Assembly (NCBI GenBank): GCA_001897995.1
Contig: MKRV01000236.1
Span: 1-64,000 of the forward strand
Origin: Alphaproteobacteria bacterium 65-37
GTDB taxonomy: Bacteria; Pseudomonadota; Alphaproteobacteria; Reyranellales; Reyranellaceae
DNA: 64,000 nucleotides
Reading direction: 5' to 3'
Positions within the stretch are counted from its first letter, which is position 1; the number at the start of each line of letters is the position of its first letter. Below the pieces are notes generated by a model. The model was not told where the DNA came from, did no database searches, and saw nothing but the letters and a program-made list of their open reading frames with translations. This document shows positions 1 through 7,852 of the stretch, piece after piece. A program made the translations under genes and the position numbers.

Positions 1-831
1 CATCAGCTTATCGACCGGCAGGCCCGAGCGCATCCAGACCTCGGCCTGATTGAAGCGATCGCGCATGAAGTAGAGCGCTTCGACGGTGAACTCTTCGCGC
101 TCCGCCCGCTCGTGATCCGAGAGCTGCGGATAGTATTCGCGCAGCGCCATGCGGCCGAACGTGACGTGGCGCGCCTCGTCCTGCATCACGTAGGCGTTCA
201 CGGAGGCGGCCAGGTTGTTCTTTGCACTATCGCGGATGCGCTGGAAGGCGGCGAGCGCCAGTCCCTCGATCAACACCTGCATGCCGAGATAGGTCATGTC
301 CCAGCGCCGGTCGGTCAGCGTCTGCTCGAGCAGGTTCTTCAGCGAATCGGTGATCGGATAGGCCGACTTGAACTTCTCGTGGATCAGCCGCTTGTAGCTC
401 TCGACGTGGCGCGCCTCGTCCATCACCTGGGTGGCGGCATAGAACTTGGCGTTCATGTCCGGCACGGTGTTGACGATCTTCGCGGTGGCGATCAGCGCAC
501 CCTGCTCGCCGTGCATGAACTGGCAGATCGAATGGCATTGCAGGTTGAAGCGCAGCCAGTTCTTCTCCTTCTCGGTCATCTTCTCCCAGAAGGGCGAGCC
601 GTAGATCGGGATGGACTCGTCGGCCATGCCCATGGGGTTGTCTTCGAAGAGTTCCTGGCTCCAGTCGATGCGGGTGCTGGTGTCCCACTGCTGCTGCTTG
701 CCCTTTTCGTACAGGTTCAGCAGATCGGCCGAGCCGTCCTCGTATTCCCAGTTGAAAGCGATCTCGGTAGCCCCGTCGAACTTCCAGTTCGTGACCTCGA
801 CCGGCAGCTGATAGATCTTTTGCGTCGTCAT
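1..831 (-). CDS. Ferritin-like diiron protein, paralogue A (3' end outside window)
   Basis: The gene starts at the ATG complementary to 829-831 and runs off the left edge after 277 codons. It is almost collinear with the protein at 3337-4404, with the same residue numbering through the metal site. It shows two ferritin/R2-type half-sites: Glu109 in HGEQGAL with EARH at 139-142, and Glu189 in LIEGLAL with DEARH ending at His222. These six residues would bind a diiron centre in a four-helix bundle. Family knowledge suggests an O2-activating oxidase or oxygenase rather than iron storage. The divergent flavin/2Fe-2S reductase at 982-2004 is a plausible electron donor. The substrate cannot be read from the sequence. 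Confidence 0.85.
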   Translation of the reverse strand, partial: MTTQKIYQLPVEVTNWKFDGATEIAFNWEYEDGSADLLNLYEKGKQQQWDTSTRIDWSQELFEDNPMGMADESIPIYGSPFWEKMTEKEKNWLRFNLQCHSICQFMHGEQGALIATAKIVNTVPDMNAKFYAATQVMDEARHVESYKRLIHEKFKSAYPITDSLKNLLEQTLTDRRWDMTYLGMQVLIEGLALAAFQRIRDSAKNNLAASVNAYVMQDEARHVTFGRMALREYYPQLSDHERAEREEFTVEALYFMRDRFNQAEVWMRSGLPVDKLM

Positions 832-872
832 GGGCTCTTGACCTCCTGGCGCTGAACCTAGTCCCATCCCCA

Positions 873-921
873 ATGACGGAGCGGTAAACATGACGCTCCG
901 TTCATTTTTCTGAGCGGAACG
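873..921. promoter_or_regulatory. Operator-like inverted repeats between diiron gene A and the reductase
   Basis: This lies in the 150-bp divergent promoter region. ACGGAGCG (876-883) is repeated inverted as CGCTCCGT (894-901), with outer ATGA (873-876) and TCAT (902-905). A related GAGCGGAACG follows at 912-921. ATGACGCTCCGTTCAT (890-905) closely matches ATGACGCTCGTCTCAT (4450-4465) in front of paralogue B, which suggests that one regulator, probably a TetR-like dimer, controls both. No such regulator gene is in the window. Confidence 0.5.
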
Positions 922-981
922 TATCACAGTCTGCTAGGAGAGTCCCGTACGGAATCGGGGTTATGGAGAACGGATTTATCG

Positions 982-2004
982 ATGTCCTACAACAGCCTGC
1001 GCATCGCCAAAGTCATCCAGGAAACGCCGGATGCGCGCTCCTTCGTCCTCGAGATCCCGGCCGAGTTGGCCGAGAAATACCGCTACAAAGCGGGGCAATT
1101 CCTGACCTTCCGGGTCCCGCACGCCGACGGGGCCTTCAACCGCTGCTATTCGCTGTCCAGTGCCCCGGAAACCGACGGCCTGCCCAAAGTGACGGTGAAA
1201 CGCGTCGACGGCGGTAAAGGCTCCAACTGGTTCCACGATTCCCTCAAGGAGGGCGGCACGATCGACGTTCTGCCACCGGCCGGCCGCTTCGTGCTGGGCC
1301 AGGGTGCAGTCCCTCTGCTGCTGTTTGGCGGCGGCAGCGGCATCACGCCCATGATGTCGCTGATCAAGAGCGCCCTGACGTCGGGCAACCGGCGCGTTCG
1401 CCTGTTCTATGCCAACCGTGACAAGCCCTCGATCATCTTCGACGCCGAGTTCGAGGCCCTGGCGACGGCGCATCCCGGCCGGCTGGAAGTCATCCACCAT
1501 CTCGACGCGGTGCAGGGCCTTACCAGGCCCGAGGAGGTCGCCGCCGCGCTCAAGGGCTTCGAGACTGCCGAGGCCTATCTCTGCGGCCCGGGCCCGTTCA
1601 TGAATCTGGTCGAGGCTGCCCTGCTCGCCGCCGGCATGCCGCGCGAGCGTGTGCTGATCGAGCGTTTCGAAGCGTCGGGCAACGATGCCGTGCCGGTCGA
1701 AGCGCCGGAAGAAGGCGACGTGATCCCGGACGAGATCACCATCCATTTCGAAGGCAAGGCGCACAAAGTCCCCTACCGCAAGGGCCTCACCATCCTCGAA
1801 GCGGCGCGCGGCGCGGGCCTCAACCCGTTGTCGTCGTGCGAGGAGGGGTTCTGCGCGTCCTGCGCGGCCAAGCGCGTCAAGGGTAAGGTCGTTCTGGCCA
1901 AGAACGACATCTATACCGAGGACGATCTCGCCAATAACTGGATCCTGACCTGCCAGGGCCACTGCTTCGGCCCTGAAGTCGAGATCACCTACGACGTGGT
2001 GTAG
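982..2004 (+). CDS. Phenol hydroxylase/PaaE-type NAD(P)H reductase with C-terminal 2Fe-2S ferredoxin domain
   Basis: A 340-residue electron-transfer flavoprotein. The N-terminal half is a ferredoxin-reductase fold with the FAD motif RCYSLSS (near residue 54) and the nucleotide motif GGGSGITP (near residue 116). A CGPGPF motif precedes the end of the NAD domain. Residues about 250-340 form a plant-type ferredoxin with CEEGFCASC and a distal Cys in LTCQGH (a CX4CX2CXnC cluster). PaaE and KshB reductases have this domain order and length and feed electrons from NAD(P)H to diiron or Rieske oxygenases. It is divergent from diiron gene A and about 1.3 kb from diiron gene B, so it probably serves both. 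A GGAG sequence lies upstream of the ATG. Confidence 0.9.
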   Translation: MSYNSLRIAKVIQETPDARSFVLEIPAELAEKYRYKAGQFLTFRVPHADGAFNRCYSLSSAPETDGLPKVTVKRVDGGKGSNWFHDSLKEGGTIDVLPPAGRFVLGQGAVPLLLFGGGSGITPMMSLIKSALTSGNRRVRLFYANRDKPSIIFDAEFEALATAHPGRLEVIHHLDAVQGLTRPEEVAAALKGFETAEAYLCGPGPFMNLVEAALLAAGMPRERVLIERFEASGNDAVPVEAPEEGDVIPDEITIHFEGKAHKVPYRKGLTILEAARGAGLNPLSSCEEGFCASCAAKRVKGKVVLAKNDIYTEDDLANNWILTCQGHCFGPEVEITYDVV

Positions 2005-2069
2005 CGATTAACGCCAAGCCGATCGCCCAGGCGACGCTCCTGACGGTCGTCGCCGGCATCGCCGACTCG

Positions 2070-2663
2070 GTGGGCTATATCACCATGGGCGGCGTCTTCG
2101 CCGCAAACATGACCGGCAACACGGTGCTGGCCGGCATCGACCTCGCCAAGGGTGACCAGCTCGGCGCCTGGTATCATCTCACACCGCTGGTCGCCTTCTT
2201 CCCCGGCGCCATGCTGGCCCGAGCGCTGCACCTTCTCCTGAAGGCGCCGACCGTGGGCCTGCTGCTCGAGGCGGCAATCATCGCCGCGGTCGGCTTCGTC
2301 GATATCGGCCCCGAGCCCTCGGTGATGGTGGTGGCCTTCGCCATGGGCATCCAGGCCTCGGTGATCACCAGCTTCGCCGGCAACTCGGTCAGCACCGTCG
2401 TGGTGACCAGCACGCTCGCCCGCACCGCCGACACCGTGGTCGACCGGCTCTGGCCGAGCGCCACTGTAAAGCCCCCGTCCACGGTCAACACGCTGCTGCT
2501 TACGCTCACCTGGACCGGCTATCTCCTGGGCGCCCTGATCGGCGCGCTGCTGGTGCCGCGGATGGCCCAGCCGCTGCTCGTGCCGGCTGCACTGCTGCTG
2601 GCCGTCGTCCTGCTCGGGCCCCTCTTCGGCTCGCCTGCGCCGCGGCCTACATCGGCGGCATGA
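2070..2663 (+). CDS. DUF1275/YoaK-family membrane protein
   Basis: A small polytopic inner-membrane protein with about six hydrophobic helices. The family signature is visible as GYITMGGVFAANMTGN, followed by further segments such as AIIAAVGFVDIG. Its function is unknown in most bacteria. The GTG at 2070 is the first conventional start, but the frame stays open further upstream and encodes AQATLLTVVAGIADS, which looks like the first half of helix 1 in this family. The real start is therefore probably about 2007-2040 (ATT or CTG), translationally coupled to the reductase stop at 2002-2004. The 3' end overlaps the convergent gene by 17 bp. Confidence 0.75.
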   Translation: MGYITMGGVFAANMTGNTVLAGIDLAKGDQLGAWYHLTPLVAFFPGAMLARALHLLLKAPTVGLLLEAAIIAAVGFVDIGPEPSVMVVAFAMGIQASVITSFAGNSVSTVVVTSTLARTADTVVDRLWPSATVKPPSTVNTLLLTLTWTGYLLGALIGALLVPRMAQPLLVPAALLLAVVLLGPLFGSPAPRPTSAA

Positions 2664-3261
2664 GACCGTTCTTGCCGTAGGTCAGGCGCGAGGTTTCGAG
2701 CGCGCCGTCGGGCCGCTTGCGGGCGGCAGAGACGAAGATCCCCGTACCGGCGACGAGGTCGGCCTTGTCGCCCGGTGCAAAGGCGACCACGACGGTCTCG
2801 GGCGTCACCACCAGTTTCTTCTCGCCGTCGCGGTACTTTACCGTCAGGACCTCGCCGTCGCGGCCGGTGACCTTCTGCTCGACATTGGCGTTGGTCATGG
2901 TGGTCTGCGGCTGCAGGTCCCACGGGCGATGGCCGTCGCCCGTGCCGCGCATCGCCTCGGGAAAGATGTGGATCTCGATCGCGCGCTGGCTGCCGTCGGC
3001 CTGTGGCATCCCGCTGGCGCCGAGATAGGTGCCTGGCTTGATGTCGGCCAGGCTCGCTTTCACCACTGCCGTGACCATGGTGTCGGCGGCCGTCACGATC
3101 TTCACTTCGTCGCCGTCGCGCGTCTTCACCAGGAGTGCAGGCCCTTCGACCTTCTCGATCGTGCCGCGCACGCGCACGGCTTCCTGGGCATGCAGCGCCG
3201 GGGCGAGAATGCAGACGGAAAGAAGCGACAGGAGAGCGGAACGGCGCGATACACGAAACAT
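2647..3261 (-). CDS. Secreted protein of unknown function (DUF5666-like beta-rich)
   Basis: A 204-residue protein with a clear Sec signal peptide (RRSALLSLLSVCILAPALHA, cleavage near residue 25) and a GGGAGG ribosome site before its ATG. The mature part contains two repeated beta-rich blocks: VRGTIEKVEGPALLVKTRDGDEVKI and a second block around EVLTVKYRDGEKKLVV, each followed by VTAADT or VTPETV and a DIKPGTYLGAS- or DLVAGTGIFVSA-like segment. This tandem OB-like pattern resembles DUF5666 domains. The site of action is probably the periplasm. No enzyme motif was seen. It is convergent with the DUF1275 gene and has no obvious functional link to the neighbouring diiron system. Confidence 0.7.
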   Translation of the reverse strand: MFRVSRRSALLSLLSVCILAPALHAQEAVRVRGTIEKVEGPALLVKTRDGDEVKIVTAADTMVTAVVKASLADIKPGTYLGASGMPQADGSQRAIEIHIFPEAMRGTGDGHRPWDLQPQTTMTNANVEQKVTGRDGEVLTVKYRDGEKKLVVTPETVVVAFAPGDKADLVAGTGIFVSAARKRPDGALETSRLTYGKNGLMPPM

Positions 3262-3336
3262 GGGCGGCCTCCCAAGGAAGACCGCACGCTATCGCATCGC
3301 GCCGTCGCGGCGGATCAACAGGCGGTGACCGGCAGG

Positions 3337-4404
3337 TTACTCCGCCGCGATCGCCCGCTCGACGAACATCTTCTTGTCGAACTCCTCGGCAACCTTGCCG
3401 TCATTGGCGAGCTGCTCGGAGACGTCGATCTTGGCGTATTCCATCACACCCATCTCGCCGAACGCCTTCTGCACCCGGGGGCCCCACAGGCCGATATCCT
3501 TGACCGTGGGCACGACGCGGCTGAACAGCCGGCCGCGGAAGGAGTTCATTTGCTTGGAATTGTAGTGGATGTCGTCTAGCACCTTGGCAGGAAGGCCGAG
3601 CCGCTCCCACACTTCCGACTGGTTGAAGCGATCGCGCATGAAATAAAGCGCCTCGACCACGAACTCCTCGCGCTCGTCGCGCTCGGCATCCGACAGATGC
3701 GGATAGTACTCGCGCAGCGCCAGCCGGCCGAACGATACGTGGCGCGCCTCGTCCTGCATGACATAGGCGTTGACCGCGCCGGCCAGCGTGTTGCCCGACT
3801 TGTCGCGGATCGATTGGAAGGCGGCGAGCGCCAGGCCTTCGATCAGCACCTGCATGCCGAGATAGGTCATGTCCCAGCGACGATCCGTCAGGGTCTGCTC
3901 GAGAAGCTTCTGCAGCGCCTTGTTGATCGGATAGGCGAGCTGGAACTTCTCGTGCAGCAGGCGCTTGTAGGCTTCGACGTGACGGGCCTCGTCCATCACC
4001 TGCGTGGCAGCGTAGAATTTGGCATTCATGTCGGGCACGGTGCCGACGATTTTGGCGGTGGCGATCAGCGCACCTTGCTCGCCGTGCATGAACTGCGAGA
4101 TCGAATTGGCCTGGAGATGGTGGCGTAGCCAGCTCTTCTCCTTGTCGGTCATCTTCTCCCAGTACTCGGTGCCGTAGATCGAGATGGCCTCGTCCTTGAG
4201 CTCCATCGGATTGTCCGGGTTCAGCTCCATCGACCAGTCGAGCCGCGTGCTGGCGTCCCACTGCTGCTGCTTGCCCTTCTCGTAGAGGGTCAGCAGCTCG
4301 GCCGAGCCGTCCTCGTACTCCCAGTTGAACTGCAGCTCCGTGGCACCGTCGAACTTCCACTGAGTTACGTCGACAGGCAGGGAATAGATCCGTTGCGTGC
4401 TCAT
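3337..4404 (-). CDS. Ferritin-like diiron protein, paralogue B
   Basis: A 355-residue full-length copy of the family also encoded at 1-831. The diiron ligands are Glu109, Glu139, His142, Glu189, Glu219 and His222 (HGEQ, EARH, LIEGLAL, DEARH). The region between the two half-sites is nearly invariant between the paralogues (for example LEQTLTDRRWDMTYLGMQV), whereas the N-terminal 100 residues differ more. The C-terminal ~100 residues have no recognised domain. Length and motif order fit R2-like/AurF-like oxygenases. The gene lies behind two palindromic operator candidates. A substrate-oxidising partner of the 982-2004 reductase is the most likely role; this is inference from motif and context. 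Confidence 0.88.
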   Translation of the reverse strand: MSTQRIYSLPVDVTQWKFDGATELQFNWEYEDGSAELLTLYEKGKQQQWDASTRLDWSMELNPDNPMELKDEAISIYGTEYWEKMTDKEKSWLRHHLQANSISQFMHGEQGALIATAKIVGTVPDMNAKFYAATQVMDEARHVEAYKRLLHEKFQLAYPINKALQKLLEQTLTDRRWDMTYLGMQVLIEGLALAAFQSIRDKSGNTLAGAVNAYVMQDEARHVSFGRLALREYYPHLSDAERDEREEFVVEALYFMRDRFNQSEVWERLGLPAKVLDDIHYNSKQMNSFRGRLFSRVVPTVKDIGLWGPRVQKAFGEMGVMEYAKIDVSEQLANDGKVAEEFDKKMFVERAIAAE

Positions 4405-4432
4405 GGCGCTGCCCCTCCCGGGCTCATTCGGG

Positions 4433-4468
4433 TTCTCGTTACGAGAAAGATGACGCTCGTCTCATCTT
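4433..4468. promoter_or_regulatory. Two adjacent perfect palindromes upstream of diiron gene B
   Basis: TTCTCGTTACGAGAA (4433-4447) is a perfect 7-1-7 palindrome. It abuts AAGATGA-N8-TCATCTT (4447-4453 and 4462-4468), which has perfect 7-bp arms. They lie 29-64 bp upstream of the ATG, where a repressor would block the promoter. The second contains the motif shared with the promoter of paralogue A. Confidence 0.55.
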
Positions 4469-4507
4469 CTGGCAAGTCCCCTTTGAGTCAGGGGAAATCG
4501 GACCGCA

Positions 4508-5206
4508 TCAGGGCTGGAGCCTGTAGCCGCCGCGATCGGTGATCAGGATGGCGGCGCTGGCAGGGTCCTGCTCGATCTTCTGCCGCAGACGATAAATATG
4601 GGTTTCCAGCGTGTGGGTCGTGACGCCGGCGTTGTAGCCCCAGACCTCGTTCAGCAGCACGTCGCGCGCCACCGGCCGGTCACCGGCCCGGAACAGGTAC
4701 TTCAGGATTGAGGCTTCCTTGTCGGTGAGGCGTACCTTCTTCTTGCCGGCCTTCTCCATCAGCACCTTGGCCGCTGGGTGGAATTCATAGGGGCCGATGG
4801 TCATCACCGCATCTTCGCTGCGCTCGTGCTGGCGCAGATGAGCGCGCAGCCGGGCCAGCAGCACGTTGATGCGAAACGGCTTGGTCACATAGTCGTTGGC
4901 GCCCGATTCCAGGCCGAGGATCGTGTCGGCGTCGCTGTCAGCGGCGGTCAGCATGATCACCGGCGCCCGCACGCCCTGGCGACGCATCAGCTTGCAGAGC
5001 TCGCGCCCGTCCATGTCGGGCAGGCCGACATCGAGCAGGATGGCGTCGAAATGCGCGAGCTTGGCCTTTTCCAGCCCCTCGGCAGCCGTGCCGACCTGGA
5101 TGGTCGTGAAGCCGTCATAGAGATCGAGCTGCTCCGCCAGGACGGAACGCAACGACTGGTCGTCGTCGACCAGGAGGATTTTCTTGCCGCGATTGTTTAC
5201 GGACAT
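4508..5206 (-). CDS. OmpR/PhoB-family response regulator (orphan)
   Basis: A 232-residue two-domain regulator. The receiver domain has DDD at 14-16, phospho-acceptor Asp59 in LLDVGLPDMDG, and the KPF lysine. The C-terminal winged helix (from about residue 135) ends in THTLETHIYRLRQKIE and RGGYRL, typical of DNA-binding OmpR domains. I chose the ATG at 5204-5206, preceded by AGAGGC. An upstream in-frame start at 5275 would add 23 unconserved residues and run into the divergent ribA promoter. No histidine kinase gene is adjacent, so the partner kinase must be elsewhere. The targets are unknown; autoregulation from the shared intergenic region is possible. Confidence 0.88.
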   Translation of the reverse strand: MSVNNRGKKILLVDDDQSLRSVLAEQLDLYDGFTTIQVGTAAEGLEKAKLAHFDAILLDVGLPDMDGRELCKLMRRQGVRAPVIMLTAADSDADTILGLESGANDYVTKPFRINVLLARLRAHLRQHERSEDAVMTIGPYEFHPAAKVLMEKAGKKKVRLTDKEASILKYLFRAGDRPVARDVLLNEVWGYNAGVTTHTLETHIYRLRQKIEQDPASAAILITDRGGYRLQP

Positions 5207-5254
5207 GCCTCTGCCACCTGCAGCCGATCCCAGATTCACTCTATCCGGTACGAT

Positions 5255-5286
5255 TTGGACACAAAAGCGGCTCACTTCAGTAAAAT
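5255..5286 (+). promoter_or_regulatory. Possible ribA promoter
   Basis: TTGGAC at 5255-5260 and TAAAAT at 5281-5286 resemble -35 and -10 boxes, with a long 20-bp spacer. Initiation about 7 bp further on would leave almost no leader for the ATG at 5296, which favours the ATG at 5311. Confidence 0.3.
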
Positions 5287-5295
5287 CGCCCGACC

Positions 5296-6474
5296 ATGGT
5301 AGAGAAAGACATGACTCCCGGTTCCGTTCACTCCCGCACTGCTTCCGCCGTCGCCGCAGTCGAGCGCGCCATGGCCGAGCTGCGCCGCGGCGGCATCGTC
5401 GTGTTGCGCGGCGCCGACGGCAGCGGTGGCCTGGTCATTGCGGCCGAATCCTGCGGCCCGCGCGCCCTGCAGCGCCTGCAGGGCCTGGCCCAGAGCGCGC
5501 CGGTGCTGGTGACCACGCGACGGCGCGCCGAGGCGATCGGCATGGAGATCCCCCCGCATATCGCCGGCAGCATGGGCGAGACCAACAAGCCGATCACCCT
5601 GGACCTGCCCCAAGGCGTTCCGGTCGACGTCATCCTGCGGCCGCACGAAGCCGAAGGGGCCGGCCGCCATGTCGCACTGCGCCATCTGTCGCGACCGGTG
5701 GCCAGCCATGCGCCGCAGATCGCCCAGGCCGCGATCGAACTCTCCAAGCTGGCGCGCCTTCTGCCCGCGGTGGTGCTGGGCCCGCTCAGCAGCGATCCCG
5801 GCAACAATCGGCGCGACTGGTCGCGTGAGCAGGACCTCATCTACGTCGATACCGCCGATGTCACCTCCTATGACGAGACGGCGTCGCGCAACCTGCAGCA
5901 GGTCGCGCAGGCGCACGTGCCGCTGGAAGGTGCGGAGAATGCCCGCATCCTGGCCTGGCGTCCGAGCGACGGCGGCAAGGAGCATCTCGCCATCGTGGTG
6001 GGCGAAATCGATCCGACGGAGCCGGTGCTGATCCGTCTCCATTCCGAGTGTTTCACCGGCGATCTGCTGGGCTCGCTGCGCTGCGATTGCGGCGTGCAGC
6101 TGCGCGGCGCCATCGCCCAGATCGCCCAGCAGGGTTCGGGAGTGCTGCTCTATCTCGCCCAGGAGGGGCGCGGCATCGGCCTGGTCAACAAGCTGCGCGC
6201 CTACGAATTGCAGGATGACGGCTTCGACACGATCGACGCCAACGAACAGCTCGGCTTCGACGCCGACGAGCGCATCTATGCGCCGGCTGCCACCATGCTG
6301 ACCCGCATGGGCATCAAGCGCGTGCGGCTGATGACCAACAACCCGGAGAAGATTGCGCAGCTCGAGCGTTACGGCGTCGAGGTTGTAGAACGCGTACAGC
6401 ATTCCTTCCCGTCGAACGGCCATAACGAGAATTATCTGCGGACCAAGGCAGAAAGGGCAGGCCACCTGCTCTAG
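5296..6474 (+). CDS. ribA: GTP cyclohydrolase II with degenerate N-terminal DHBP-synthase-like domain
   Basis: A 392-residue cytosolic enzyme for the first step of riboflavin synthesis, opening GTP to the diaminopyrimidine phosphate. The C-terminal half is a complete RibA: zinc ligands Cys252, Cys263 and Cys265 (CX10CXC in CFTGDLLGSLRCDCG), the GTP-loop residues LAQEGRGIGL, the YELQDDGFDT block and TNNPEKI. The first ~190 residues resemble a RibB domain but lack recognisable catalytic acidic motifs. Alphaproteobacterial RibA proteins often carry such an inactive extension. The start may be the ATG at 5311, which has AGAGAAAG just upstream, rather than 5296. It is divergent from the orphan response regulator. 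Confidence 0.92.
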   Translation: MVEKDMTPGSVHSRTASAVAAVERAMAELRRGGIVVLRGADGSGGLVIAAESCGPRALQRLQGLAQSAPVLVTTRRRAEAIGMEIPPHIAGSMGETNKPITLDLPQGVPVDVILRPHEAEGAGRHVALRHLSRPVASHAPQIAQAAIELSKLARLLPAVVLGPLSSDPGNNRRDWSREQDLIYVDTADVTSYDETASRNLQQVAQAHVPLEGAENARILAWRPSDGGKEHLAIVVGEIDPTEPVLIRLHSECFTGDLLGSLRCDCGVQLRGAIAQIAQQGSGVLLYLAQEGRGIGLVNKLRAYELQDDGFDTIDANEQLGFDADERIYAPAATMLTRMGIKRVRLMTNNPEKIAQLERYGVEVVERVQHSFPSNGHNENYLRTKAERAGHLL

Positions 6475-6502
6475 GCAAAAAAGACGACTGGAGGGAACGC
6501 CA

Positions 6503-7723
6503 ATGACCAAGCTCAATCGCCGCGCTTTTGCGGCCGGAAGCGCTGCGCTCGTCTTCGCCCCGGCGATCGTGCGCGCCCAGAAGAAATACGACCCGGGCGC
6601 CAGCGACACCGAGATCAGGCTCGGTCACACCAATCCCTACAGTGGCCCGCTCTCGGCCTACGGAGTGATCGGCAAAGCCGAGACCGCCTATTGGCAGGCG
6701 GTCAACGACAAGGGCGGCATCAACGGCCGCAAGGTGAACTTCATCACCTACGACGACGGCTATTCGCCGCCCAAGACCGTCGAGATGGTGCGCAAGCTGG
6801 TCGAGGACGACAAGGTCCTGGCGATCTTCCAGCTGCTGGGAACGCCGACCAACACGGTCGTTCACAAATATCTGAACCAGAAGAAGGTGCCGCAGCTCTT
6901 CGTGGCGACCGGTGCCTCCAAGTGGGGCGACCCCAAGAACTTCCCCTGGACCATGGGCTGGCAGCCCGACTACGCGACCGAGGGCGGCATCTATGCCAAG
7001 CACATCCTCGCCCAGCACAAGGGCGAGAAGATCGCCGTCCTCTGGCAGAACGACGATTCGGGAAAGGACTATGTCGCGGGCTTCATGAAGGGCCTGGGCA
7101 AGGACAACGAGAAGATGGTGGTGGCCTCGGTGAGCTACGAAGTCACCGATCCCACGGTCGACAGCCAGATCATCCAGCTCAAGAACTCAGGCGCCACGGT
7201 GTTTTTCAACGACGCGGCGCCCAAGGCCGCCGCGCAGGCCATCCGCAAGGTCGCCGACCTCGGCTGGAAGCCGGCACACTATCTCACCAACGTCTCGGCC
7301 TCGGTCACCTCGGTCCTGAAGCCCGCCGGCTTCGATGCCAGCCAGGGCATCATCACGGCGGCCTATCTCAAGGACCCGACCGATCCGCAATGGGCCACCG
7401 CGCCCGATTTCATCGAATGGAAGGCCTGGATGGCCAAGTACCATCCGACCGCCAATCCGTCGGACTCGTTCAACGCCTACGCCTATGCCGTCTGCGCCAC
7501 CATGCACGACTGCCTGAAGCGCTGCGGCGATGAGCTGACGCGCGAAAACCTGATGAAGCAGGCGGCCAGCATGAAACGGCTCGTCGTGCCGATGCTGCTG
7601 CCTGGCATCACCATCAACACCAGCGCTACCGACTACTATCCCATCCAGGCGGTGCGCCTGCAGCGCTTCAAGGGCGAGACCTGGGACCTGTTCGGCGATG
7701 TGTTGAGCAACGAAAGCGCCTGA
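6503..7723 (+). CDS. Branched-chain amino acid-type ABC substrate-binding protein
   Basis: A 406-residue Peripla_BP_6/LivK-family protein. It starts with a Tat-like signal (NRRAFAAGSAALVFAPAIV, cleavage after VRA) and is preceded by GGAGGGAACGCCA. Family blocks are IRLGHTNPYSGPLSAYG, VNDKGGINGRKVNFITYDDGYSPPK and the hinge region around AVLWQNDDSGKDYVAGF. It would capture a small organic ligand in the periplasm. No permease or ATPase gene is adjacent, so it is either an orphan receptor using another Liv system (a complete one is at 38.7-44.0 kb) or is left from a broken operon. The ligand is not predictable. Confidence 0.85.
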   Translation: MTKLNRRAFAAGSAALVFAPAIVRAQKKYDPGASDTEIRLGHTNPYSGPLSAYGVIGKAETAYWQAVNDKGGINGRKVNFITYDDGYSPPKTVEMVRKLVEDDKVLAIFQLLGTPTNTVVHKYLNQKKVPQLFVATGASKWGDPKNFPWTMGWQPDYATEGGIYAKHILAQHKGEKIAVLWQNDDSGKDYVAGFMKGLGKDNEKMVVASVSYEVTDPTVDSQIIQLKNSGATVFFNDAAPKAAAQAIRKVADLGWKPAHYLTNVSASVTSVLKPAGFDASQGIITAAYLKDPTDPQWATAPDFIEWKAWMAKYHPTANPSDSFNAYAYAVCATMHDCLKRCGDELTRENLMKQAASMKRLVVPMLLPGITINTSATDYYPIQAVRLQRFKGETWDLFGDVLSNESA

Positions 7724-7740
7724 GTCCGACCGTCGGGCGT

Positions 7741-7773
7741 GCCCCGAAGACGGGGCGTGCGTCAGACTGACGC
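7741..7773. terminator. Paired hairpins after the binding-protein gene
   Basis: GCCCCG-AAGA-CGGGGC (7741-7756) is followed directly by the perfect palindrome GCGTCAGACTGACGC (7759-7773). The first fits a transcript-end stem without a U tract. The second, 80 bp before the glycosidase ATG, could equally be an operator for that gene. Confidence 0.35.
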
Positions 7774-7852
7774 GCATCCCGACAATTGCCGGGCGAAACG
7801 GGCCCGGGAGATGCTTAGTTCGGTCGATGACTGAGCCTCGCATCCACACCCG

